The notes under the pieces are model-generated. The model saw only the letters and a list, made by a program, of their open reading frames with translations. It made no database searches and was not told the DNA's origin. DNA of 64,000 nt from Oscillospiraceae bacterium (GTDB taxonomy: Bacteria > Bacillota > Clostridia > Oscillospirales > Ruminococcaceae). How positions within the stretch are numbered: the first letter of the stretch is position 1; the number at the start of each line of letters is the position of its first letter. Positions 1-7,178 of this stretch are shown piece by piece. The stretch is taken from positions 51,450-115,449 of the forward strand of contig SFFJ01000006.1 in the NCBI GenBank assembly GCA_004557855.1. The letters are read 5' to 3'. The position numbers were made by a program, and so were the translations under genes.

Positions 1-39
1 CAGGGCGTCTTTGATGTGGATCGCTGGCAATACATCTGA
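1..39 (+). CDS. C-terminal end of an unidentified protein (partial)
   Basis: The first frame reads Q-G-V-F-D-V-D-R-W-Q-Y-I and then TGA at 37-39. A strong intrinsic terminator follows 13 bases later, as expected at the 3' end of a gene. Only twelve residues are present and I do not recognise the protein. The rest lies upstream of the window. The call rests on the in-frame stop plus terminator, not on similarity. Confidence 0.45.
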   Translation, partial: QGVFDVDRWQYI

Positions 40-52
40 CGCTTTTTCCCCG

Positions 53-90
53 GCCGTGCTCTCCCCCACCGGGCGGGCACGGCTTTTTTT
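53..90 (+). terminator. Intrinsic terminator of the upstream gene
   Basis: GCCGTGC at 53-59 pairs with GCACGGC at 77-83 and is followed by seven T residues (84-90). It closes the transcript of the partial gene ending at 39. Confidence 0.85.
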
Positions 91-103
91 CGTGCAAATC
101 CCC

Positions 104-211
104 GCAGGGGGCAGGTCGCCCGGCGGGCAGACCGCCTTCGGCGGTCTCGGCGGCCTGCGGCCGCCGGTTCCGGCTGCGCCGGAACGCCCGCCGGGCGAAC
201 CTGCCCCCTGC
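104..211. repeat. Cloverleaf element A (three-hairpin palindrome)
   Basis: The outer arms 104-116 and 199-211 are perfect 13-bp complements. They continue as a 12-bp stem (117-128 with 186-197), with a single A bulge at 198. The interior is exactly three 19-nt hairpins with no unpaired base between them: 129-147, 148-166 and 167-185, each an 8-bp stem with a 3-nt loop (TTC, TGC, TGC). It lies between the terminator at 53-90 and the promoter of the next operon, so the 40-368 gap holds a terminator, this element and a promoter. Confidence 0.9.
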
Positions 212-270
212 TGTTCCCCGGTATTTGTCCCCATCCCAAGAACAAATGCCTACCCACTAAAAACATTTTC

Positions 271-299
271 TTTCCTTTCGCCGCTTTATGTGCTAAAAT
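271..299 (+). promoter_or_regulatory. Possible extended -10 promoter of the DUF5058 operon
   Basis: TAAAAT at 294-299 is preceded by TGC, giving an extended -10. The -35 region (TTTCCT, 271-276) is weak, with a 17-bp spacer. It lies about 70 bases before the GTG start at 369. Confidence 0.4.
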
Positions 300-368
300 A
301 TTGCTATCCCTTTCCGGCCGCGGCCCGTCCCGCCGGAATTTCCGCTAAATGCAAAGGAGTGACAGTGT

Positions 369-1106
369 GTGAATTTTTCCGTCAATAGCCCCATTCTGTT
401 TGTGCTGGCCGGGATCATCATTCTGGCCGTGCTGCTGCAGTCGGTCTTTTTCCTGGTGCGTGCCGTCCGCCGCAGCAAGGAGATCGGCATGGACCAGCAA
501 AAGCTGCGCAAAACGATGATCACCGCCGGCGTCTTTACCATCGCCCCGGCCGTCGCCATCGTCATCAGCGTCATCACCCTCTCCAAGGACCTCGGCCTGC
601 CGCTGCCGTGGCTGCGCCTTTCGGTGGTCGGCTCCCTCTCCTACGAGACCATCGCCGCCACCAATGCCGAAAGCGCCATGGGTCTGGTGTTCGGGCAGGT
701 TTCCTCCCTCACCGGCTCCCAGTATGTCACCATCGCATGGGTCATGACCATCAGCATCATGCTGGGTATCTGGCTGGTGCCGGTCATCGGTAAAAAGCTG
801 CTGGGTGGCATGTCCAAGATCGAAAACCGGGATAAGCGCTGGGGTGATATCCTCTCCTCCGCCCTGTTCATCGGTATGATCGCCGCCTTCCTCGGCTATG
901 TCTTCTGCGATTTCGGCACCATCTTCCACGGCGACCCCTCCGGTCTCATTCCGGTGTGCGTCATGGTCGTTTCCGCCGTCATCATGGCGCTGTGCGGCCT
1001 TATTCTTAAAAAAACCGGCTGGCACTGGGTGGGCGATTACGCTCTGCCGATGAGTCTTGTGCTCGGCATGGCCTCCGCCATTCCCATTACCGGCTGGCTG
1101 TCCTGA
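369..1106 (+). CDS. DUF5058 family integral membrane protein
   Basis: This 245-residue, very hydrophobic protein has an N-terminal membrane segment (about residues 8-30), a short basic loop, and about five or six further segments. The pattern, and the conserved A-T-N-A-E-S-A-M region around residue 95, fit the DUF5058 family, whose biochemical role is not known to me. GTG at 369 was chosen because AAAGGAG lies 8 bases upstream. The next gene, another membrane protein, starts 22 bases after the stop, and an M20 peptidase follows. The trio looks like one operon, which suggests a two-subunit transporter feeding or exporting substrates of the peptidase; that role is inference. Confidence 0.75.
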   Translation: MNFSVNSPILFVLAGIIILAVLLQSVFFLVRAVRRSKEIGMDQQKLRKTMITAGVFTIAPAVAIVISVITLSKDLGLPLPWLRLSVVGSLSYETIAATNAESAMGLVFGQVSSLTGSQYVTIAWVMTISIMLGIWLVPVIGKKLLGGMSKIENRDKRWGDILSSALFIGMIAAFLGYVFCDFGTIFHGDPSGLIPVCVMVVSAVIMALCGLILKKTGWHWVGDYALPMSLVLGMASAIPITGWLS

Positions 1107-1127
1107 CGGAAAGGAGGATAACATCGT

Positions 1128-1796
1128 ATGAAAAATAAATCCATGAGCTATATTGATTCCGTCCACCACTACGGCCGCATCTGGAACCTTTCCATGGTGG
1201 TGCTTCTCCTGATGTTCCCTGCCGCCGTTTCCATCATCTTTCACGCCCCCGCCGACGGCAAGGGCCTTTTGATGGGGCTGGTCGCCACCGCCCCCATGTA
1301 CTGGGCGGTCGGCTTTATTGAAACGCTGACCTATGTGCCCATGCTGGGCGCGGGCGGCAGCTACCTCTCCTTCGTCACCGGCAATATCGGCAACCTCAAG
1401 CTGCCCTGCGCCCTCAATGCGCTGGAGCAGGCGGATGTCAAGGCCAACAGCGAGGAGGGCGAGATCGTCTCCACCGTGGCCATCGCCGTTTCCAGCATCG
1501 TCACCACCATCATCATCCTGCTGGGCGTCATCCTCATCATCCCGCTTACCCCCGTGCTGGAAAGCCCTGCGCTGGCGCCCGCCTTTGCGCAGCTGCTGCC
1601 CGCCCTGTTCGGCGGTCTCGGCGTGGTGTTCATCTCCAAAAATGCCAAGCTCTCCATCGCTCCCATCTGCCTGATGCTGGTGCTGTTCATCTTCGTCCCC
1701 GCCCTCAATGCGGGAACCGTCGGCATCATGGTGCCGGTCAGCGTGCTGTTCACCGTGGGCGTTGCCCGCATCCTGTATAAAAAGGGCATCCTGTAA
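1128..1796 (+). CDS. Integral membrane protein, partner of DUF5058 protein
   Basis: A 222-residue protein with about six predicted membrane segments, including hydrophobic stretches near residues 22-40, 45-65, 120-142, 152-170 and 178-215. It has no signature I can name. The start is supported by AAGGAGG at about 1111-1117. It sits between the DUF5058 gene and the M20 peptidase gene with gaps of 21 and 32 bases, so the three are probably co-transcribed. The polar loop near residues 80-115 (G-N-I-G-N-L-K-L-P plus an acidic stretch) is the most distinctive part. A small transporter subunit is plausible but unproven. Confidence 0.7.
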   Translation: MKNKSMSYIDSVHHYGRIWNLSMVVLLLMFPAAVSIIFHAPADGKGLLMGLVATAPMYWAVGFIETLTYVPMLGAGGSYLSFVTGNIGNLKLPCALNALEQADVKANSEEGEIVSTVAIAVSSIVTTIIILLGVILIIPLTPVLESPALAPAFAQLLPALFGGLGVVFISKNAKLSIAPICLMLVLFIFVPALNAGTVGIMVPVSVLFTVGVARILYKKGIL

Positions 1797-1828
1797 CGCT
1801 GCCCGTTCACCCGCAAGGAGGTTTTATC

Positions 1829-3265
1829 ATGGTCGTACTTTATGTGATTCTGGCCGTTCTTGTCCTGCTCATCGCCGTTGTGCTGCTGCGTACTGCAGCG
1901 TTCCGTCCCAAATCGCAGGGCGAAGCAAGCTATGCCCCGGTGGAATTTGACCGGGAGCGCACCGTTTCCAACCTGCAAAAGCTGGTGCGCTGCCGCACCG
2001 TCAGCTACGCCGATGCCGCCAAGGAGGATCAGGCGGAATTCGAAAAGCTCATTGCGCTGCTGCCGGAATTGTACCCCCACGTCTACGAAAAATGCACCCT
2101 CACCCGCCTGCCGGACCGCGGCCTGCTGTTCTACTGGGCGGGCAAGGCCCACGATGAGGCTTCGGTAATGATGGCGCACTTTGATGTTGTCCCGGTGGAG
2201 GAGGAAAACTGGAAAAAGCCCCCCTTCGAGGGCATCATTGAGGACGGCGTGCTGTGGGGCCGCGGCACCCTTGATACCAAGGTCACCTTTAACGGCGTGC
2301 TTTCCGCTGCCGATCATCTCATCGCCGAGGGCTTCCAGCCGGAGCAGGATGTTTACTTCGCCTTCTCCGGTCAGGAGGAGATCAACGGCCCCGGCGCCAC
2401 CAATATCGTCCGCTGGTTCCGGGAGCACAATGTCAACATCCAGCTGGTGGTGGATGAGGGCGGTGCGGTGGTCGAGGATGTATTCCCCGGCGTCAAGCAG
2501 CCCTGTGCGCTCATCGGTATTGCCGAAAAGGGCATGATGAACCTGGAATACAGCGTTTCCTCCGCCGGCGGTCACGCCTCCGCCCCCAAGCCCCACACCC
2601 CCGTAGGCGTACTGGCGGATGCCTGCTGCAAGGTAGAAAATCACCCCTTTACCATGCACATCACCGCCCCGGCCGCCAAGATGTTCGATACCCTCGGCCG
2701 TCATTCCACCTTCCTTTACCGCATGATCTTCGCCAACCTCTGGCTCTTCGGCGGCGTACTGGATAACCTGTGCAAAAAGCAGGGCGGCGAATTGAATGCC
2801 CTGATGCGCACCACCGTAGCCTTTACCCAGATGCAGGGCAGTAAAGCCTCCAATGTTATTCCGCCCAGCGCCTCCATGGTCAGCAATATGCGGCTCAATC
2901 CCGCCGATACCATGGACAGCGCCATGGAATACATCCGCGGGGTCATCGGCAATGACGCCGTCAAACTGCGCTGCGTCGAGGGCATGAACCCCAGCCCCAT
3001 CAGTGAGACCGACTGCCCCGCATGGGATAAGGTCGCCTCCGCCGTAGCGGGCACCTGGCAGGGCTCTCTTGTTTCCCCCTACCTGATGGTACAGTGCAGC
3101 GACAGCCGTCATTACGGCCCCGTCAGCAACCATGTTTACCGCTTCTCCGCCATGGACCTCACCGCCGAGGAGCGCAGCACCATCCACGGCAACAATGAGC
3201 GCATCCGCACCGAGGTCATCGGCCGTGCGGTGGAGTTCTACATCCGTCTGATGAGCCAGTGCTGA
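1829..3265 (+). CDS. M20-family metallopeptidase, PM20D1/carboxypeptidase-S-like, membrane anchored
   Basis: A 478-residue protein with one N-terminal membrane segment (about residues 2-22) followed by an M20 dizinc hydrolase domain. Visible motifs are M-A-H-F-D-V-V-P (zinc His and catalytic-type Asp), W-G-R-G-T-L-D-T-K (bridging Asp), S-G-Q-E-E (general base Glu and zinc Glu) and the C-terminal S-D-S-R-H-Y region. The sequence resembles the CPS1/PM20D1 branch, which cleaves N-acyl amino acids or C-terminal residues of short peptides. The active domain is expected on the outer membrane face, inferred from the anchor. It is last in a three-gene operon with two membrane proteins and is followed by a terminator. 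Confidence 0.88.
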   Translation: MVVLYVILAVLVLLIAVVLLRTAAFRPKSQGEASYAPVEFDRERTVSNLQKLVRCRTVSYADAAKEDQAEFEKLIALLPELYPHVYEKCTLTRLPDRGLLFYWAGKAHDEASVMMAHFDVVPVEEENWKKPPFEGIIEDGVLWGRGTLDTKVTFNGVLSAADHLIAEGFQPEQDVYFAFSGQEEINGPGATNIVRWFREHNVNIQLVVDEGGAVVEDVFPGVKQPCALIGIAEKGMMNLEYSVSSAGGHASAPKPHTPVGVLADACCKVENHPFTMHITAPAAKMFDTLGRHSTFLYRMIFANLWLFGGVLDNLCKKQGGELNALMRTTVAFTQMQGSKASNVIPPSASMVSNMRLNPADTMDSAMEYIRGVIGNDAVKLRCVEGMNPSPISETDCPAWDKVASAVAGTWQGSLVSPYLMVQCSDSRHYGPVSNHVYRFSAMDLTAEERSTIHGNNERIRTEVIGRAVEFYIRLMSQC

Positions 3266-3284
3266 CCCCATAACGCCATAAAAT

Positions 3285-3314
3285 CACCCCCGACCCTGCG
3301 GCCGGGGGTGTTTT
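3285..3314. terminator. Terminator between M20 and anti-sigma genes
   Basis: CACCCCCG (3285-3292) pairs with CGGGGGTG, followed by TTTT. It lies between two converging genes. The plus-strand U-run is clear, and the minus-strand side also has a short T-rich tail (ATTTTAT), so it may serve both. Confidence 0.8.
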
Positions 3315-3326
3315 CCATGCTTTTAT

Positions 3327-5432
3327 TTATTTTGCGGAAGAAGCAGAGTAATATATCACACCGACCCCTGCTACCCATGTATCGCCGCTGTCGCTGCACT
3401 CACCGAGTGTTTCCCCCTGCTTTACCGTATCGCCGGGCTTCAGCGTCACATTTTTCATGTGTCCGTACAGAATGGCGCTGCCGTCCTCATGCCGGATCAA
3501 AACCGGCTGCCTGCCCATGTGACCGATCCATCGCTCCTTGTACTCCGGCGGCGTCTGTTCCACCACGCCGTCCCGCATGGCCACCGCCGCAGTCCCGGCC
3601 GGCGCTTCAAAAAGGCGGTAGGTAGGACAGCTTGCCCCGATTACCCCTCGGGACATTGTCCCGTTTTTCGCCGGAGCAATGTATGCGCTGTCCTCTGTCC
3701 ATTCCACGGTCTCCATGGGCAGAATGGGGGCATCGTATGCGTTGTGCCCTACCGTAAAGCCCGTCACGGTTCCGTCCCGGGCGGTCTTCAGCGTTATATC
3801 CTCCTCCCGCACCAGACTGAACTCAATACCGAAAACTCCCGAAGAACCGTTTCCGAAATTTCCGCTGTCTCCCGTTGTTCCCAGCTGCGTATAAGCGATC
3901 ACTTCATCGCCCGCCTGCACATAAATCTCCTCACAATGGGCATATACCGCATACCGTCCGTCTTCCTGCCGTATCAGGATGCACCGGCCCATTCCCTGAT
4001 TCCAACCCTTCTCCGCAGTATATACGACCGTTCCGGCCTGCAATGCGGTAAACGGGGTCCCTTTCTGTCGGCTGTAGAATGCCGTCACACCCCGAATCGG
4101 CTCCTCAAGTCGGTATCCGGCAAACGGCTCCCTGTAATAATATCGGTCAAATATCTCCTCAAAAGCCGGTTCGTCCTCCGCTGCGGGGGATTGCCGCAAA
4201 AGGTTGACTCCGCCGCAGTAGACCGCCTCGATCTCCTCCGGCGCTATGGCCCTGCAGAATATCATCTTCATTTCTGTTTTTGTTGCTGTCTGGTTCCCGT
4301 CTCTGCTTCTCAACTCGACCTCTGTACCGTCTTTCAAATACACAGCCCAGCCCAGCGACGAGTCTACCGGCCGGTTTATCGTAATTTCCATCGAGACCGG
4401 AGAGCATTTCACCGTTACGCCCTCCGCTGCATCCAGCCCCACACTCTCCACCGTCTGCGGGATATCAAAGCTGACCTCCCACTCGGCGTCATACTCCGGC
4501 ACCCGCTTCCATCTTCCCGGCTGAATATATTGCAGGTTCGGCAGCTCCTCCTCCGCCACATCATAATAGTACACACTATAGTAAGAGCCATCACATCCGC
4601 CGACATTCTCCACACTCTCCCCTGTGCTGTCGCAAAGGACTCCATGGGGCGGGCTGTTTGGTTCATAACGGTCCTCCCTATAGCGCAAAAAAACATACAG
4701 CCTGCCATCTTCATAGTACGCCATATCAATGGTTTGCACCACTTCACCATCGGTGTTACGCACCTCATAGCTGCCCCCATCACCGTTTTTCATCTGCGGA
4801 TAATCCGAGATCCACTCGTCAAGATCTACCCCCCTGCGCACGGCGCTGTCACACAGCGCTTTCATATCCACCTTCGCAATAAAGGTATCTCCCGTCCGTT
4901 CCAGATGCCCCAGCCCGCTTACCCGCAGGTGGGCGGTGCTGCCCCGCATGGCGTCGTTCCAGTCCGCCACCAGATAGCCGCACAGGATATTGCTCTTTTC
5001 CTTGGGGGGCTGCGCCGAGAAGATCACCCCGCCGCCTGCATCCACACTTGCCTCCCCGAAGTCCAGCCGGCCATCCACAGTGCTCCTCTCCCCGAAAATC
5101 GCCGCGGGTGCCTGCATCTCCCACAGCAGGTACAGCACCCGTTCATCCGCCAGCGCCTCCGTCACCGTAAAGGTGATGTCCCCGGCATCCACCTGCACCG
5201 CCAGCGGCTCGGTGTAGTCGGTCATTTGCTCCGGCCCTGCATTCAGCACGTCCTGCCAGCCAAAGTATTTCCCCGCCGCCACCGCCGAAGCGCACAGCAG
5301 CAGCACCGCCGCCGCCAGGGGCAACGCCCGCCGCAGCCACAGCACCCTGTTTCCCTTGCGGGGAACGCTCGCTTCCTCTATCATATCTGCCGGGACCTCA
5401 CCCAGCAGCTCCCACAGTTCCTTTCGCTTCAT
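3327..5432 (-). CDS. Anti-sigma-like membrane protein with DUF4179-type region and two degenerate M23 (LytM-like) domains
   Basis: 701 residues. A short cytoplasmic N-terminus (1-35) is followed by one membrane helix (about 36-54). The next region resembles DUF4179 proteins, which usually pair with ECF sigma factors. The C-terminal half holds two LytM/M23 folds (about 435-550 and 600-701). Each keeps the Y-x-H strand (His about 496 and 656) and the spacing V-x-x-G-D-x-V, but the expected H-L-H-F-E strand is replaced by F-G-I-E-F and G-V-G-V-I. Catalytic zinc binding is therefore unlikely and wall binding is more plausible. The start overlaps the sigma factor stop by 4 bases (ATGA), indicating translational coupling. 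Proposed role, by inference: a membrane sensor that holds the adjacent sigma factor inactive and reads cell-wall state. Confidence 0.8.
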   Translation of the reverse strand: MKRKELWELLGEVPADMIEEASVPRKGNRVLWLRRALPLAAAVLLLCASAVAAGKYFGWQDVLNAGPEQMTDYTEPLAVQVDAGDITFTVTEALADERVLYLLWEMQAPAAIFGERSTVDGRLDFGEASVDAGGGVIFSAQPPKEKSNILCGYLVADWNDAMRGSTAHLRVSGLGHLERTGDTFIAKVDMKALCDSAVRRGVDLDEWISDYPQMKNGDGGSYEVRNTDGEVVQTIDMAYYEDGRLYVFLRYREDRYEPNSPPHGVLCDSTGESVENVGGCDGSYYSVYYYDVAEEELPNLQYIQPGRWKRVPEYDAEWEVSFDIPQTVESVGLDAAEGVTVKCSPVSMEITINRPVDSSLGWAVYLKDGTEVELRSRDGNQTATKTEMKMIFCRAIAPEEIEAVYCGGVNLLRQSPAAEDEPAFEEIFDRYYYREPFAGYRLEEPIRGVTAFYSRQKGTPFTALQAGTVVYTAEKGWNQGMGRCILIRQEDGRYAVYAHCEEIYVQAGDEVIAYTQLGTTGDSGNFGNGSSGVFGIEFSLVREEDITLKTARDGTVTGFTVGHNAYDAPILPMETVEWTEDSAYIAPAKNGTMSRGVIGASCPTYRLFEAPAGTAAVAMRDGVVEQTPPEYKERWIGHMGRQPVLIRHEDGSAILYGHMKNVTLKPGDTVKQGETLGECSDSGDTWVAGVGVIYYSASSAK

Positions 5433-5989
5433 AGCGTGATCTCCTCCTTTTCCAGCTCACCTCGCAGGGTACGCCGCAGCCGTTCCAGTATGCTTTTGGC
5501 CCGCCGCGCGGGGATTCCGCAGTGTGCGGCCGCCGTTTTCAGCGGCTCCGCCCACCAGTACCGCCGCAGGAACAGTATCCGTTCCTCCGGGGTCAGCCCC
5601 CGCAAAAAGCGCTCCAGCGCCGCCGCTATGGCCCTGCGTTCCCAATGCTGCTCCGGGGTATCCCGGTCAGGCAGCATCTCGCCCAGCTCCTCCCAAATCA
5701 GCGTGATCTCCCCGCCGCCGCGCTTTTGCCGGTTCTGCTTTTCCAGCCGGTTCAGCGCCACATTGCGGGTGATGCGTCCCAGGTAGGCCGCCAGGCTTCT
5801 CGGCTCCTCCGGCGGGATGCTGCACCACGCCCGATGAAGGGCGTCATTCACACATTCCTCGGCGTCCTGCCCGTTTTGCAGGATATTCCGGGCGATGGCG
5901 CCGCACAGGGCGCCGTACTGCCGCTGGGTCTCGGTAATGGCCTCCTCGCAGCGTTCCCGGTACAGCCGCAGGATTTCCTCGTCCCGCAT
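5429..5989 (-). CDS. ECF-type RNA polymerase sigma factor
   Basis: 186 residues. Region 2 spans about 20-95 with the pattern D-A-E-E-C-V-N-D-A-L and the downstream W-C-S-I. Region 4 spans about 120-180 and contains the helix-turn-helix T-A-A-A-H-C-G-I-P-A-R-R-A-K. Length and the two-domain layout fit extracytoplasmic-function sigma factors. The ATG is preceded by AAAGGAGG with a 7-base gap. The downstream gene overlaps by 4 bases and encodes its presumed membrane anti-sigma partner. It probably controls a cell-envelope stress regulon. The promoter it recognises cannot be assigned from this window. Confidence 0.88.
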   Translation of the reverse strand: MRDEEILRLYRERCEEAITETQRQYGALCGAIARNILQNGQDAEECVNDALHRAWCSIPPEEPRSLAAYLGRITRNVALNRLEKQNRQKRGGGEITLIWEELGEMLPDRDTPEQHWERRAIAAALERFLRGLTPEERILFLRRYWWAEPLKTAAAHCGIPARRAKSILERLRRTLRGELEKEEITL

Positions 5990-6061
5990 TTTCCCGCCTC
6001 CTTTCGGTTGAAGTACTTCACCCTTATTGACCGTCTTTTTCTCTCCCCGGCCGTTTTTCTA

Positions 6062-6092
6062 TGAAAAAAGCCCGCCGGGCGGCAGGCTTTTG
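6062..6092 (-). terminator. Terminator of the thioredoxin-fold gene
   Basis: On the minus strand, AAGCCTGCCG and CGGCGGGCTT form a 10-bp stem (one G-T pair) followed by a run of T. It lies just after the stop codon at 6102. Confidence 0.8.
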
Positions 6093-6101
6093 CAGGTTCG
6101 C

Positions 6102-6416
6102 TTAATAGAATTTCAGCAGGTTGGTGTAATATTCCGGCAGCACGATGCCCTCGACGGTATGCACCTTCATGCCCTCCCGGAACACCAGCAGGGTAGGCAG
6201 CTCCTTGATCTGGAACCGTTCTCCCAGTGCGATATCATCGGTCACATTGATGCGGCAGACCTTCACATCGTATTGCTCCGCCTCCGCCAAAAATTTCTCG
6301 TACACCGGCTCCATGGCCGCTGCAAAGGGGCTGAACCCCGCCGTAAAGTACAGGTAGGTTTTTCCCTCCCGGATGACCCCGTCTATATTTTTGCTGCTGA
6401 TCTCCACCATTTGCAT
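6102..6416 (-). CDS. Thioredoxin-fold protein lacking the CXXC active site
   Basis: 104 residues with the thioredoxin core order: Y-L-Y-F-T-A, the alpha helix M-E-P-V-Y-E-K-F, a V-K-V-C-R-I-N-V strand, and the cis-proline region K-E-L-P-T-L-L-V-F. The position of W-C-G-P-C reads F-S-P-F-A, so both redox cysteines are absent and disulfide exchange is not expected. The start at 6416 is preferred over an upstream ATG because AAGGAAG lies 8 bases ahead. It is a single-gene unit with its own terminator. Possible roles are a chaperone-like or binding protein, or a degenerate thioredoxin; I cannot tell which. Confidence 0.75.
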   Translation of the reverse strand: MQMVEISSKNIDGVIREGKTYLYFTAGFSPFAAAMEPVYEKFLAEAEQYDVKVCRINVTDDIALGERFQIKELPTLLVFREGMKVHTVEGIVLPEYYTNLLKFY

Positions 6417-6509
6417 GGGTTCCACTTCCTTTTTTATCGTTACTGCCCCCATTTTAGCACTTTCCCGCCCGAATGAAAACCTTTTCCCCGTTAATTTTTA
6501 CCCATTTAC

Positions 6510-6538
6510 TTGCTTTTTTTCCGCAAAGATTGTAACAT
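6510..6538 (+). promoter_or_regulatory. Promoter of the YegP-like gene
   Basis: TTGCTT (6510-6515), a 17-bp spacer, then TAACAT (6533-6538) preceded by TG. It lies 38 bases upstream of the ATG at 6576. Confidence 0.6.
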
Positions 6539-6575
6539 AGAGCTACAAAGAAAACTTCTATCAGGAGGGTATCAC

Positions 6576-6947
6576 ATGGGCAAATTTGTAATGAAAGAAA
6601 CCAAAAACGGCGTTAAGTTTGACCTGAAGGCCGGCAACGGCGAGGTTATCGCCACTTCCGAAGTTTATTCCGGCGATGCCGCCTGCAAAAAGGGCATCGA
6701 AAGCGTGCGCAAGAACGCCGTAGAGGCCAAGCTGGAGGATCAGACCGTCGAGGGCTTCGAGACCGTCACCAACCCCAAGTTCGAGGTCTACACCGATAAG
6801 ACCGGCGAATTCCGCTTCCGCCTGAAGGCCCGCAACGGCGAAATCATTGCGGTTTCCGAGGGCTACAAGGCCAAGGCCAGCTGCCTCAACGGCATCGAAA
6901 GCGTCCGCAAGAACGCCCCCGACGCCCCCGTTGTCGCCGCCGAATAA
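6576..6947 (+). CDS. YegP/DUF1508 family protein, two tandem repeats
   Basis: 123 residues built of two copies of the DUF1508 (YegP) motif. Each copy has a strand K-F-x-L-K-A-x-N-G-E, then I-A-x-S-E-x-Y, a helix with a conserved C and G-I-E-S-V-R-K-N-A (about 5-50 and 60-112). ATG at 6576 is supported by AGGAGGG at 6563-6569; an upstream in-frame start has no ribosome site and falls on the promoter. The family is widespread in bacteria as a small soluble protein. No enzymatic function is established to my knowledge. It is a single-gene transcript with a promoter and terminator. Confidence 0.88.
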   Translation: MGKFVMKETKNGVKFDLKAGNGEVIATSEVYSGDAACKKGIESVRKNAVEAKLEDQTVEGFETVTNPKFEVYTDKTGEFRFRLKARNGEIIAVSEGYKAKASCLNGIESVRKNAPDAPVVAAE

Positions 6948-6963
6948 CCTACCCCGCACCAAG

Positions 6964-6992
6964 AAAGCGGCCTCATCACGGGGCCGCTTTTC
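6964..6992 (+). terminator. Terminator of the YegP-like gene
   Basis: AAAGCGGCC (6964-6972) pairs with GGCCGCTTT and is followed by further T. It sits 16 bases after the stop codon. Confidence 0.8.
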
Positions 6993-7024
6993 CCATCCCC
7001 GCCGGCCGCTGCCCGCCACCCATC

Positions 7025-7115
7025 GGGCCCGCAGGGCAAGCCGCCTGCGGCGGCTTCGGGGGGGGCGCGAAGCGCCCCCCGGCTCCGGCCTACGGCCGGA
7101 GCGCCCTGCGGGCCC
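7025..7115. repeat. Cloverleaf element B
   Basis: The outer 13-bp arms 7025-7037 and 7103-7115 enclose three hairpins: 7038-7056 (8 bp, loop TGC), 7057-7081 (loop GAA, with two extra G on one side) and 7082-7102 (9 bp, loop TAC). CCCCCTGCAC follows on the 3' side. It lies between the converging YegP-like and prfC genes. Confidence 0.9.
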
Positions 7116-7142
7116 CCGCCCCCTGCACAGACCCGCCATATC

Positions 7143-7172
7143 AAAAAAGCGGCCCCTGCGGAGCCGCTTTTT
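7143..7172. terminator. Bidirectional terminator, mainly for prfC
   Basis: AAAAAGCGGC pairs with GCCGCTTTTT around a short loop, with A-run and T-run on opposite sides. The prfC stop codon is at 7179 on the minus strand. Confidence 0.8.
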
Positions 7173-7178
7173 CTGTTA

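Noticed and set aside
104-211. Cloverleaf elements as tRNA genes
   Set aside because: The arms do not have tRNA proportions, there is no TTC/GTTCGA-type T-loop, no anticodon loop of seven bases and no CCA end; loops are three bases.
3459-5786. A 775-codon plus-strand frame opposite the anti-sigma gene
   Set aside because: It is antisense to a gene with clear domains and a coupled start. Its composition (H/R/P-rich) is typical of antisense frames in high-GC DNA.
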